This document shows, piece by piece, positions 24,001 to 37,300 of a stretch of 64,000 nucleotides of DNA (positions are counted from its first letter, which is position 1; every line of letters starts with the position of its first letter). The translations under genes were made by a program, and so were the position numbers. The notes under the pieces are model-generated. The model worked only from the letters and a program-made list of their open reading frames with translations. It did no database searches and had not been told where the DNA came from. Source of the stretch: Thunnus maccoyii. Taxonomy: Eukaryota > Chordata > Actinopteri > Scombriformes > Scombridae. The stretch covers positions 18,338,042-18,402,041 of the forward strand of contig NC_056543.1 of NCBI RefSeq assembly GCF_910596095.1, in the 5' to 3' direction.

Positions 24001-27000
24001 AAATGGCTGATCTCTAATATTCATGTCATCCTTTGCGTACCTGCATGAGAATATTAGAAAGAAAAAAAAGATGAAAATTCTGCAAGAGCACCAGACAACA
24101 TACCAACAAGATTTCAACGTGTGTAAAAATCAACTCTTTACTTCTCTCGAGGAGCAACCTTCTGCCACTCAAATTTGTACTCTTCTTCCCCCTCCTAAGA
24201 AACAGAACCATTCTCGTTAGCATGTAGACCATTCAAGCTAGAAATGAATGGAAACCAATGTAAAACAAGTCCAACATGCAGGACATGTATGTATATGTGG
24301 AACTGTGTAGGATCATTATTTGTTCTACTTTACCTCTTTCTTTTCCTCTTCAGCACAGAAGACAATTAGGAGGGAAAAAAAACAAATTAACAAATATTAA
24401 AATGTTAAGCTTTATTTTCTTAAGCATCAGATGTTTGGAATTTGAAATGATATTTATTGGGGATCAGAACTGTTTGGCTCAAGTGATCGTTTACCTTTGG
24501 ATGCTCCGGGTGGAGCCTCGTACATGAAGTTGAGGCCATTTTTAACACGATCATCTCCCATTAACAACCTAGAGGTGAGAAAACAATATGTTGAATGTCA
24601 TTTTTTAAAAGGGTATTTACCAACATATTCTACTTGTACAGTTGGAGGAAGTCTCCAAGGCTATGTTTATACTGCAAGCCTTAATGCTCAATTTGGATTT
24701 ATTGCTTGGACCCAATTTTTTTGTTTGGCTGTTCACATTATTTTTTAAATGTGGCCAATATCATATTCCAGTGTGAACGGTCCTGAAGTACCCCGCATGC
24801 ACAAAAGAACAATAAGAAAGACGTCTCAGGCAGCACGCTGTTGTATGAGGCCACTGAAGTCAGTGTTTATGGTTTCATTTATAAGTCGGTGTGCAGTGGA
24901 AGCCAGCAAATTCATGAGCAGATGATAACTAGGATGAGCATGAGGAGAAAGAGAGCCAAATTTTTAATTATGGCTTTTTGTGGAGCTACTTCTGTACAGA
25001 GGTGTGTGTGGATGTGGAGTTGGAGCCAGGAGTGGTGAGACTGTGACGTGAATGGCTTCACAGAAACAGATTTCATCCAAAATTTCAGGATGTCAAGGGC
25101 TACTTTAACTACATCTGTCAGCACCTCTCCACAAGACTCTAGCAGCAAGACACTTAGTTCAGGCGACCGATCTCACTGAGAACGTGAGTAGGAGTTGGAA
25201 TAGAGTCGCATGAATTCCAATATGATTGTTCAGACTGTGGTCACATTGCAAAAAAATCAGAGCTGTATCTGATTTAAAACTACATATGAAAGTGGCCCAA
25301 ATCAGAATTGAAATGATCAGATTCCATGTGATTTGTGTTATTCACACTGTTATGAAAAAGACCTGAGTCAAATATCAGAAAAAAAACAAAAAAAACAAAC
25401 AAAAAGAAAATCAGATCTGGGCCACTCAGATTTGTTTTTTTACATAACACTTTTGCCTGCAGTCTGAACGTAGCCCAAAAAAATGTCTACTGGGTTTCTT
25501 CAGCTAGCAGCCTTATTGCTAAAGTTAATGTTGATTCTGTTTACTGAGTAAAACATTCAGTATGTATTTATTGATTAATAATAATATATAATAATGATAA
25601 TCTAATATCAAGAGAGCAGTGTAATCGGAGATACAAGGTATCATCATGTATATTTATCTAACCTGTTATTGTAATTGTCCTGCTCTTTCAGGTACGCCTG
25701 CATAAGATCTTCTTGCTTCTTCTTCTCGAAAGTCAGTTTCTGTTCTGCTATCCATACCTGTAAGATAGAGTGAAAAGGAGGATTAAAGCAACACACACAA
25801 GCACACATCCTCCTTACTTCTTCATATATTCCAACACTGTTGGGTAAGCTAACTTGCCTGACACAGAAATAGCTACAAGGAAGTTAGATTCTTGTGAGCT
25901 ATGTGCAATTACTGACCTTTACCTACCCCTTACAATGTATCACTGCTGAGATAATAGTCAGTTAACTGAAAGGTTGATCAGCTGAAAATTGCCAGTAGCT
26001 TGCAAGAAACTTGATAATCACACAGTTATTCAAACAAAACTGTCAATTTTTTTCTGGTCTCAGCTTTTTAAAAGAAAGGATTTGCTGCTTTTGTTTGTCT
26101 TATATGAAAGCAAATTGAATATCTTTAGGTTCTGGACTGTTGAACAGTAAAGTAATGTTAAGACATCAGCTTGAGCTCTTTTATATTTTATAAACCAAAC
26201 GATTAATCAGTAGTGTAACAGACACACTAATCAATAGTGAGAGTTCCAGGCCTACTGCAGATGAATGAATAAAACATACAACATTTCTTATTACATTTAT
26301 TTGTAAAAATTGAAAAGTTGTTGTTAGGTGTATAAATAACAATGGAACATCACATTGCCTATCAGCAAAATCATGAAAACAGCAGTACAGAAAATAGTAC
26401 AAAACATTTTAAAACAGTCATATTAATAATAGTAATTTGATTTGTTTCACCAAAGCTTAATTATGGGACTGATTTTTCTTTCATATAGATCATTAGCAAG
26501 CCTTCAGACTGTACAACAAGAACTGTGTCAACAGGATAAAACAACCTCTGGGCTTTATTGTGTTAGCCTGATTTTTCCTTTTATGTAAGCACTCAATGTC
26601 ATGGCAGTGTTTTTAAAATGAAATTGTCCAATGAAATCAATCAATCAAGCAACAGCTGTGAAGGCCCACCACCACCAATCCCCATCCCACCCCACACACT
26701 CCTCCATCCTCCAGAGCTCTGGACTCAACTATTGCACACAAATTGACTTTTGCACATGAACTATAATATGTAGAACTATAGATGACCTGTGCAGAAAACA
26801 CTACTGCATATTTTATTTATATTTTGTATTCTCTACTTCACCTATATAACATCTACATATATAATTGTAGCTACACTGACAATAACCATTACTTCTGCAC
26901 ATATTTTGCACAATTTTTTCAAGTCAGGTCATGTATACAGCCTAAGTATTGTGATGTTTATAATGTATATAGATCGAATTCCATTTACTTGACTTCTTAT

Positions 27001-27648
27001 TTTGTTTGCATTTATTACTCCTAGTTGTTGTCTGTGTCCTTGTCTCCTGTACCGCTGTAACATGTGAATCTTGGGATCAATATAGTTTTATCCCATCTCA
27101 TTTGTATATTGTATAGCGATGGTTGGTCAGCACTATTTTGAAATATGCACATTTCAATGAAACAGCTCGTGATGAAAAAACTATGCTGTGATGACTATAC
27201 TATGATGTTATTACTCAGAACATTAACATTGTCTCTCCCTCTAAATACCACGACAGCAAAGTGAACTAAAGAAGCTGAAGTTGTGACTTTGAGCTATGAA
27301 CTGTAAACGCTTTAAATTGACGTTATCAACGTAACTTAATGTCACGCTAGCTCACTTTAAGAGTTTGTCGTTGTCACTGCTGTGATTCATATCGAACAAA
27401 ATGTTTACTCTGGGGTCAGCATTTCTATCAAATGATGATATACAAAAGTGGATCTTGGTAAGAAGCAGCCAGGCTAGCAATAAAAGCGATAGCTGGTTAG
27501 CATAGCTCGTTAGCTTGCAGGCTAACCTGCTGTCCTTTAGCCTCAAGCAGTGACGCTAAATGTAGCTAGCACTCACCTTTTTGATATTTGACTTCGACGC
27601 AGGGTGGAAATCCTTCTTGCACATGAAATTTGCGAACGACTTCCCCAT
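21001..27648 (-). CDS. cir1: CIR1, corepressor interacting with RBPJ
   Basis: CIR1 links the Notch-pathway DNA-binding protein RBPJ to histone deacetylase/SAP30 corepressors and also associates with splicing factors in nuclear speckles. Ten coding exons (minus): 27577-27648, 25663-25757, 24495-24568, 24334-24347, 24142-24194, 23992-24040, 23432-23552, 22492-22598, 22148-22233 and 21001-21718. Together they encode 462 residues with continuous phase. The N-terminus [18 protein letters not shown] is the conserved CIR N-terminal domain. WMAEQK-type and [20 protein letters not shown] blocks follow. A zinc-knuckle-like CX2CX4HX6C lies at residues 125-140 (CIKCHKWGH...C), then [10 protein letters not shown] and [20 protein letters not shown]. 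The C-terminal half (last exon) is a Lys-rich stretch, then a Ser/Asp-rich acidic run, then Arg-Ser repeats. One exon is only 14 nt. It is divergent from SCRN3. Confidence 0.97.
24659..25475. repeat. TIR DNA element in CIR1 intron 2
   Basis: The left end GGCTATGTTTATACTGCA (24659-24676) is matched, inverted with mismatches, by TGCAGTCTGAACGTAGCC (25458-25475). The interior has repeated 'CAGATCTGGGCC/CAGATT' sequences and a C-A rich run. There is no open frame for a transposase. It resembles a common teleost non-autonomous element. Confidence 0.6.
25940..26250 (-). repeat. GGGCTGCAAC-family repeat, second copy (diverged)
   Basis: Reverse-complement matches to the copy at 1633-1975 include GGATTTGCTGCTTTTGTTTG, TCTGGACTGTTGAACAGTAA and the ATTAATCAGT-rich ends. 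It lies in CIR1 intron 1 and is older than the first copy, judging from mismatches. Confidence 0.55.
26650..27100 (+). mobile_element. LINE 3'-end fragment in CIR1 intron 1
   Basis: A C-rich segment is followed by repeated 'TTTGCACAT/TGCACA' and ends GTACCGCTGTAACATGTGAA ... GGGATCAATATAGTTTTATC. That closing block is the typical 3' tail of teleost LINEs (a GGGATCAATAAAG-like end). No coding part remains. Confidence 0.5.
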
Positions 27649-28108
27649 GGCTGACTGCTTAAAACGTCAGCTAAGTGGAAAACGTAGCGTTAATTTTGAG
27701 CGCTAACAGGAGCTAGCGTCGCTTCCTCCGCATGTAAACAAACCCGTTTGAAGTCAGTTAAGTGTTGGAGACGAGGTGGAGCCGTTAAACCATAGAAGTA
27801 ACGTTTCTGTATAACTGTAACTATATACACGTTATAACGTTACAGCTATCTGTATAGATTTATATTTATATAGCCACAATATCTGCATTTAAACAGCAAA
27901 CTCCATAATCAATAAACTTGATTTGTGCATGTAGTTAATGGGGAATGCCACATTAAATAATGTTAATACACAGATATACATAATAGATGAAATGACAGTA
28001 ATTAGCCTTGTTTACACTTTGCAGCAATGTTATAATAATAAAGAAAAACTTGCTAATGTGTGATACTGTAGGCTAATAATGCAAAATGCTAGTGTAAACT
28101 AGAATGAA

Positions 28109-28992
28109 GGCAGTGAAGAAGTATTCAGATCCTTTAAAAGTAACGCAGTAAAGTAAAAATACTCCATTACAAGTTAAAGTCCTACATGAAAAATCCTGCA
28201 TAAGTAAAAGTACACAAGTATTAGCAGTAAAATGTAGTATTAAAGTAAAAGTAGTGGTTTGCTCCCTCTGACTGATATATTATTATATATGACATCATTA
28301 GATTATTAACACTGAAGCATCAGTGTGTAAGCAGCATGTTACTGTTGTAGCTGCTGGAGGTGAAGCTAGTTTCAACTACTTTATATACAGTTAACTAGTT
28401 TAGCCCAGTGGTTCCCAACCTATGGGTCAGGCCCCTCCAAAGGGTCACCAGATAAATCTGAGGGGTTGTGAGATGATTAATGGGAGAGGAAAGAAGAAAA
28501 AAACAAAGTTCTGATACACAAATCTGTTCTCAGTTTTTGGACTTTTTCTCTAATCTTTGATGTTTGGTGAAATATTGCATCATTTGAACAGTCATTGAAT
28601 TGAAACCATGTGAGAAGTTTAGAGGGAAAAATCACTATTTGGTGGAGCTGTTAACAACTCATAGACATCTAAAATGTGACCCCGACTACACACTGCTTTA
28701 TGTAAGATGTCAAAAGCCAAAAGGTTGGAAACCACTTGATTCATCTTTAACAATGTGTTGTATTTTAAAAGCTACTTATTATTATCTATTGTGTCAAATC
28801 TTCATCTAATAAGTAACTACAGCTGTCAAATAAATTTAGTGGAGTAGAGAGTACAATAATTCCCTCTGAAATGTAGTGAAGTGGAAGTATAAAGTAGCAT
28901 CAAATGGAAATACTCTAGTAAAGTACAAGTACCTCAAAATTGTACTTAAGTACAGTACTTGAGTAAATGTACTTAGTTACTTTCCACCACTG
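28109..28992. repeat. Teleost non-autonomous DNA element (outer), TIR type
   Basis: The left end CAGTGAAGAAGTATTCAGAT and the right end AGTTACTTTCCACCACTG (inverted: CAGTGGTGGAAAGTAACT) form an imperfect terminal repeat. The interior is rich in 'AAGTAAAAGTA/TACTTAAGTA' units. This is a very common percomorph element, probably hAT-derived. The expected 8-bp target duplication is not clear here. Confidence 0.65.
28406..28738. repeat. hAT-like MITE nested inside the 28109-28992 element
   Basis: CAGTGGTTCCCAACCT at 28406-28421 is matched, inverted, by AGGTTGGAAACCACTTG ending at 28738 (two mismatches in 16). The CAGTGGTTCCCAACC terminus is a known signature of short hAT-type elements in fish. 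Its position interrupts the outer element, so it inserted later or travels with it. Confidence 0.65.
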
Positions 28993-29135
28993 CATTAGGG
29001 TGATGGATATCATTATATACAGTGTGTGCAAGGAAGAGAGGTTTAATTGTCATGTAATTATTAATATAATAATGTAAAAAATCTAATATCTTGTAATGTC
29101 TTTTCAACCACAAATATAAAACTGACTTCAGCCCG

Positions 29136-29256
29136 GTCACGTGACTGTAGTGTTTCCGTGTCAGGTATTGCGAACTGTGACCGATGAAATAGAAACATAA
29201 CCTAGATGTGAATAGAAACTGACGCTGACAGTGCTGGAAAAGACTGGCGAACAGCG
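29136..29256 (+). promoter_or_regulatory. scrn3: SCRN3 promoter with CLEAR-type E-box and likely non-coding exon 1
   Basis: GTCACGTGAC at 29136-29145 is a perfect 10-bp palindrome identical to the CLEAR consensus bound by TFEB/TFE3 and also fits USF. About 110 bp downstream, ACAGCG followed by GTAAGG makes a good splice donor after 29256. The first coding exon starts with its own acceptor at 29684, so an upstream non-coding exon is needed. Confidence 0.5.
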
Positions 29257-29697
29257 GTAAGGTTACCTTGTTGTTTAGCACTGTCTGGCTATCTAGCATT
29301 AAAACTGCATATTTAAGGCTAACAGTAAAAGTTAATCTGAACTTATATCAGTGAGGAGTATTTAGTATAGATAGATAGATAGATAGACAAAGAGACAAAA
29401 GCTAAATTATATATATATATGGTCAGGTGGATACTGCTATGGTAGTAAGCTGCATGATTGTCCATGGATGTCAGAATTGAGTGTACTAAGTGTTAATACC
29501 TGAATAATCTATACGATACATATGATAACAGCAGCATATACCCAAAATATGAATCTGAAATACAACAGATGTGACAGACAATGTAATGGAAGTCCAGGTG
29601 AGCAGTCTGAGTCTAAATCTGATCATCAATATGACTGTTTGAGTTAGTTAACCCAACCAGTCAACTGTTCTTACTCTCCTCTAGTCTGTGATTCAAC

Positions 29698-32421
<2,724 letters not shown>

Positions 32422-34352
32422 GAAGCCTGCAACTTGTTGGAACCACAAAAAAGGTCTCCACTGTGTCAGTAGATGCCTCAGCAATTTATCTTTAATTCAG
32501 GTACAAATACTCACATGCTCATATTATAGATCAGTGTATCCGAAATGAAAATCAACCATCATGTAAAAATTAGGCATCACAGGATACTCAGGCTGTAAAT
32601 CTCGTAGATTCTGTGTTGTAAAATATGGATTAAAATGACTTTTCATTTATGTATAGAATAATTGAGCAGTAATACGGGCAGAACATATTCATTGTGGGAT
32701 ACATGACTTGAGGGTTCAGTAATAAAATTTATTTAAAAATGAATAAAGACAATAAATTTGCAGCATTTTACAAGAATTGTTTGCTACACATTGTATTATA
32801 GTCATTCTATTAAAAATGTTTACATCAGTTTTCTCAATATGATTGAGTTAATAATAAATACAGACATTTGCACTTAAAAAGCCACAAAAATTGTTGACTC
32901 TCTTATTATATTTTTATATACCTGAGAGAAAAGATGAATTACAGCAGCTTGTATTTTCCCAACTTAAGTTCATGAGGAGGATGATACCATGTTTATCAAA
33001 GTCAAGGCAAACATTTTCAAATATTCACATGCGTTTACCCTCCCTAAATGCAGTCCTAAGGCCATGTTACCACATCATATTATGTTCATAACTTACTGAA
33101 CTTACTCAATTTTTGTCACTTAAAAAAGCAATAATAAACAAATATTACCATAATGTGAACATGGAAATACTTTCTTTTCAAACTGGCACGTTATTTGTTG
33201 AAATGGTATTTTGGGATACTGCTAACATAGTCCTGGTAAAAAGTGTAACCACTGTTTTACATCAGAGTCAAGTCATGTTAAACAACAGGTAACCAAAGCA
33301 ACAATACATGTTACATTAAAAGTTAACCACCTGGTAAAACTAAATTAATCATAAGTTAAACTGAATATAAACAAACTCTTAAATGGATGAAGATTCAACC
33401 ACATCTTCCCCTTTTTCTTTGGCTTTGGTAGAAGAGTGATAATAAACTCTGAGGTGTTTCATGTCCTCTGCACTAAGCAGAGGATAGGAAAATTTTGCCT
33501 TTACCTGTCATTTGCTATATGAGGACACCTTGCACATTATTGCTCATATCAAGTCACAAAATAAAACTATTGAAAGTTTAAGTGCAAGTATTAACTAGCA
33601 TAAAAAATATGCAAAATATCAACAAAAGCAGCAAAGTCTTATTTAATCCCTTTAGATTAATAATATTTATCAGTGATGTTATTCTCAAAAATGAAAAACC
33701 ATGGTCTTATTTTTGTAGTTTTGGCCATCAGTCATATCAATTATGTTATTTTACTCTCCAGCTTCATTGCAGATTAAAGGATGCAGCATCATGAGAGGAT
33801 TATAAACACAATTTCAGGTTTGCCCACTTTCGGTCTCTTCTCCAAATAAGTAGTTTGATAATATGGCTAAAAGAGGGGTTTATGTATGTTATCATGTGAC
33901 TATTAGCAATTTTGCCACAATCCAAATTCTCAACAATTAACCAGATGAGTAAAATGTTAAATATAAAATTGCAAAAATAAGACCTAGATTTTTAATAAAT
34001 TACTTTTCATTTAACCTTTACACTGCTAATTCCCTCAAAGACCTTTAAGGTTTGAAAGGTTTAAGTGTGTTGCACTTTTGAACACACCCAACGTCACAGT
34101 CAGGTGTGGTCTGTCCCAACACACAACCAGGAAGTTTCTTTGCACCATAGTGCATTGTGGAGTGCTATAGTGCACAGGGTGTGAACAGCACATGCAGCAA
34201 CTGCCTAGATGGCAGGTCAAACCGGGTGTAGATAGATTGATGGGAGTTGTTCTTCCAGTTGTCAAATCTCAAGATGTATTTCAGTCATATTTATTAACTG
34301 AAATGCCATTTACCTTTGGGATAAATGAAATGTCAACTTTTACCCCTGGGCC
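32422..34352. other. SCRN3-GPR155 convergent spacer
   Basis: It holds the SCRN3 3' UTR with AATAAA at 32721, 32742 and 32751, and the GPR155 3' UTR with a minus-strand AATAAA at 34295-34290. The rest is AT-rich, with no recognisable gene. Confidence 0.6.
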
Positions 34353-37300
34353 TTATGTGATGAAATGGTAATGAAGTTGACTGTCTTGGAAGTCATATTC
34401 CTGCTTGATGTGCTGAAGCACACCACCCTGCTGTAACCGAGTCCCGTAGAGTACCGCCTCACCATGATCCTGAGCCAAGCCCACCTGCTGGAGCCACTCC
34501 ACTAGTTCACAGCCAAGAAAACAGTCCACCAGAGTCCTCATTCCACACCTGAAAGTCAGAAGAAGCATTCACCAAAAAGTCTATTAAAGGTGCAGTGTGT
34601 AGAATTTAGTGGCATCTAGTGGAACGGCAGAAATAGAATATAATATTCGTAAGTATGTTTTAACCAGTGTGTAATCACCCGAAAATAAGAATCATTGCAT
34701 ATTTATTAGTTTAGAATGGGTCCTCTTTATCTACATAGGGAGCGGGTCCTCTTCCATGGAGCCCGCTATGTTTTTACAGTAACCCAGAATGGACAAACCA
34801 AACACTGGCTCTAGAGAGGGCCTTTTGCATTTTTCGTGAGTTTCTCTACCACCATAGGTTCTCCTACATGCTTGGGGAGGGGTGAGGGGAAGGGTATTCA
34901 GTTGGTTGCAGTCTGCAACCTCACCACTAGATGCCACTAAATCCTACACACTGGTCCAGAGTAGCCATAGAAGAAGTCAGAGCCCACATACACCAAAAAT
35001 ATGAGAAATGACAGTTTGTCATTGTGGCCTTGTGGTACCTGTTTGTCCACAAATGTCAGGGAACATGTTTATTCAAAACATTTCATCAACCTCCAACAAG
35101 AGGAGCAGGAAGTGAGACTACATGCTCTCACCTTCTCTTTTTGACAATGTCACGAAAACACTGGTCTTTGTGGTATTTGGTGAACTGGGTGCAGGTGATC
35201 CTGATTTCCTCAGGTAGATCAGTCTGCGGTTGCTCGTCTTGCCTCTTTCCATACCACAGTCTGTGTAACCTAATCACCATTCACAAAAACAACAACAAAT
35301 ATATATGTATAAATATTCATACGCACAGTGGTATATTCTATAGTAAAGAGTACACAATATAGTAAACTATATACACACTATGTAAAATACGTATACTGCA
35401 TACATTTCAGTGACATATATATGTATATACAGGTACTGTATATACAAAATTTGAATGTGCTTCACATTGTTTCTTAACATTAATGTTCTTTACCTCCTCT
35501 TAAATGGCAGTATAATCAAATGTTTGTCCAGTCCAAACAGAGCAAAGGAGAGAAAACCCTGGCAAGGAGAAACATATCATCAGACTGATACTCTGTGACA
35601 ATACATGCTAAGTATCTTGGTACTATTTGAAACATCTACCTGTCCATAGTTGGCCACAGCACAGAAGAACTGCAGCTCCAAGTAAAGCCTACCAGGCTTT
35701 GGGTTAAAGAGTAACCACAGGCAGTTGGACAAGTTCTGTCAAAACAGGAATGAGTAGGGGGTTAATGTTAAACTAGCAAATAATGTTGGCAGTCCCAGCT
35801 TGTAGAACTGGTTAAGTGAAACACTACATAAGGACAATTCATTTAGTGTCAGTGACATATATATGCAATACTGCACTTTCTTAAAAATCCTGTCTAGTTA
35901 CAGTCTAAAACATGTAAGTGTTCAAAAGGTCTCAGTCTTCTTTAATATATTTCTTGTCTGTTAAATAAGACCAATATTTAATAATCTAAATGTAAAAATG
36001 TTCTGATGGATTTTTTGAGTATGTCTCTTTTGAACAGTCCTTCACCGATGCTGACAAGAGTTAGAAATTACACAGCTCAGCCATTTGTATCCGATTTGGT
36101 TTGTGATGCACTAAATATAATAATGCAGGCGGTAAGGATGACTTCATGTCGAAGTGAAAGGTGGTAGTTTACTCACAGCAAGCAAGCTGACAGTCAGAAG
36201 CAGACATAACAGCACATGACGTGCCACTTGTCTATCCGCAACCTGTTGGAGCTCCTCCACTTGGACAAGCAGGCAGTCTGTTGACTCACACCTGTTCTCA
36301 CACTGACCTGAAGGGGGCAGCAGATCACAGTTTTAAAATACAAAATTATAGGCAAAAACAGGAGGTTTGAGGGTCTAAAAAGATGTTTTAATTCCTCAAA
36401 CAAAAAGTAACATTTCAAATTCTCACCAAAGGAAAATGAATGTCAGTTACTTATCAGTAAAATACCTGTGAGTGTGCTTGGTGTGTTGTTCATATTTGTG
36501 CTGATGATCATGTCAGGCATGGGCTGGGGTGGTGCACAGTCACATATGAGGCATGCTGATAACAAAGTGACAAAGGTGAAAGAGATGTTGTTACTATACA
36601 ATATCCTCTAAATTGTCACTAGAAGCAGAGAGTACATACAGTATAGGAGTAATACAAGTAATACACTAAAAAGAAAATAATACACTATTTACAGAATTTG
36701 GATGTGTTCCAATAAGATGTTAGGATCTTGATAAAACATTGTAGTCTCCTACTGATCACATATATTGGGCATTTAATGAATAGGTTCACATTTTTTTCAT
36801 TCATTCAGTTCATATTAATGCAATACTCACATGCCTGTATGTACACTGAAAGAATTATGGGCTGCTGCAACTGTTCCTCTTGTTCATACTGACCTTGAAG
36901 AGATTCTTTTGTAATGTGATTTCAATGTAAGAGATGAGCAACAAAATCCAGACATTGTTTTGTGCAAAAATACATTTTAAAATGCAATCAAAGTTAATAC
37001 AACGTTTCAACAGTCTGAGTTAGTCAAATCAAGTTGGTATCTTCCAAAGTTAGTCTTTCTAGTACAACATCCCCCTTTGTGTTACTATCGCAACTGCAGC
37101 TCTGCAATGAATTTCTGTGGAAACAGAAAAGAGGAAAGTTTGCACTAATATTAAAAACTAAGACTGACTTTGGAAGATACTTGATTCGTCCAACACAAAC
37201 TGCTAAACCATCATATTAGCTTTAGCTGAACAAGGCTATGGAGTTTGTCTAACTTACACTGCAATGGCGTTAGGAAGACATTTTTTCATGTCCAATATGG

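Larger units (their letters stand above)
27649..29684. other. CIR1-SCRN3 divergent spacer
   Basis: It holds the CIR1 5' UTR/promoter (27649-27780), a nested DNA-transposon composite (28109-28992), and the SCRN3 promoter and likely non-coding first exon (about 29130-29256). A short (ATAG)n run lies at 29367-29387. No protein-coding exon was seen. Confidence 0.6.
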
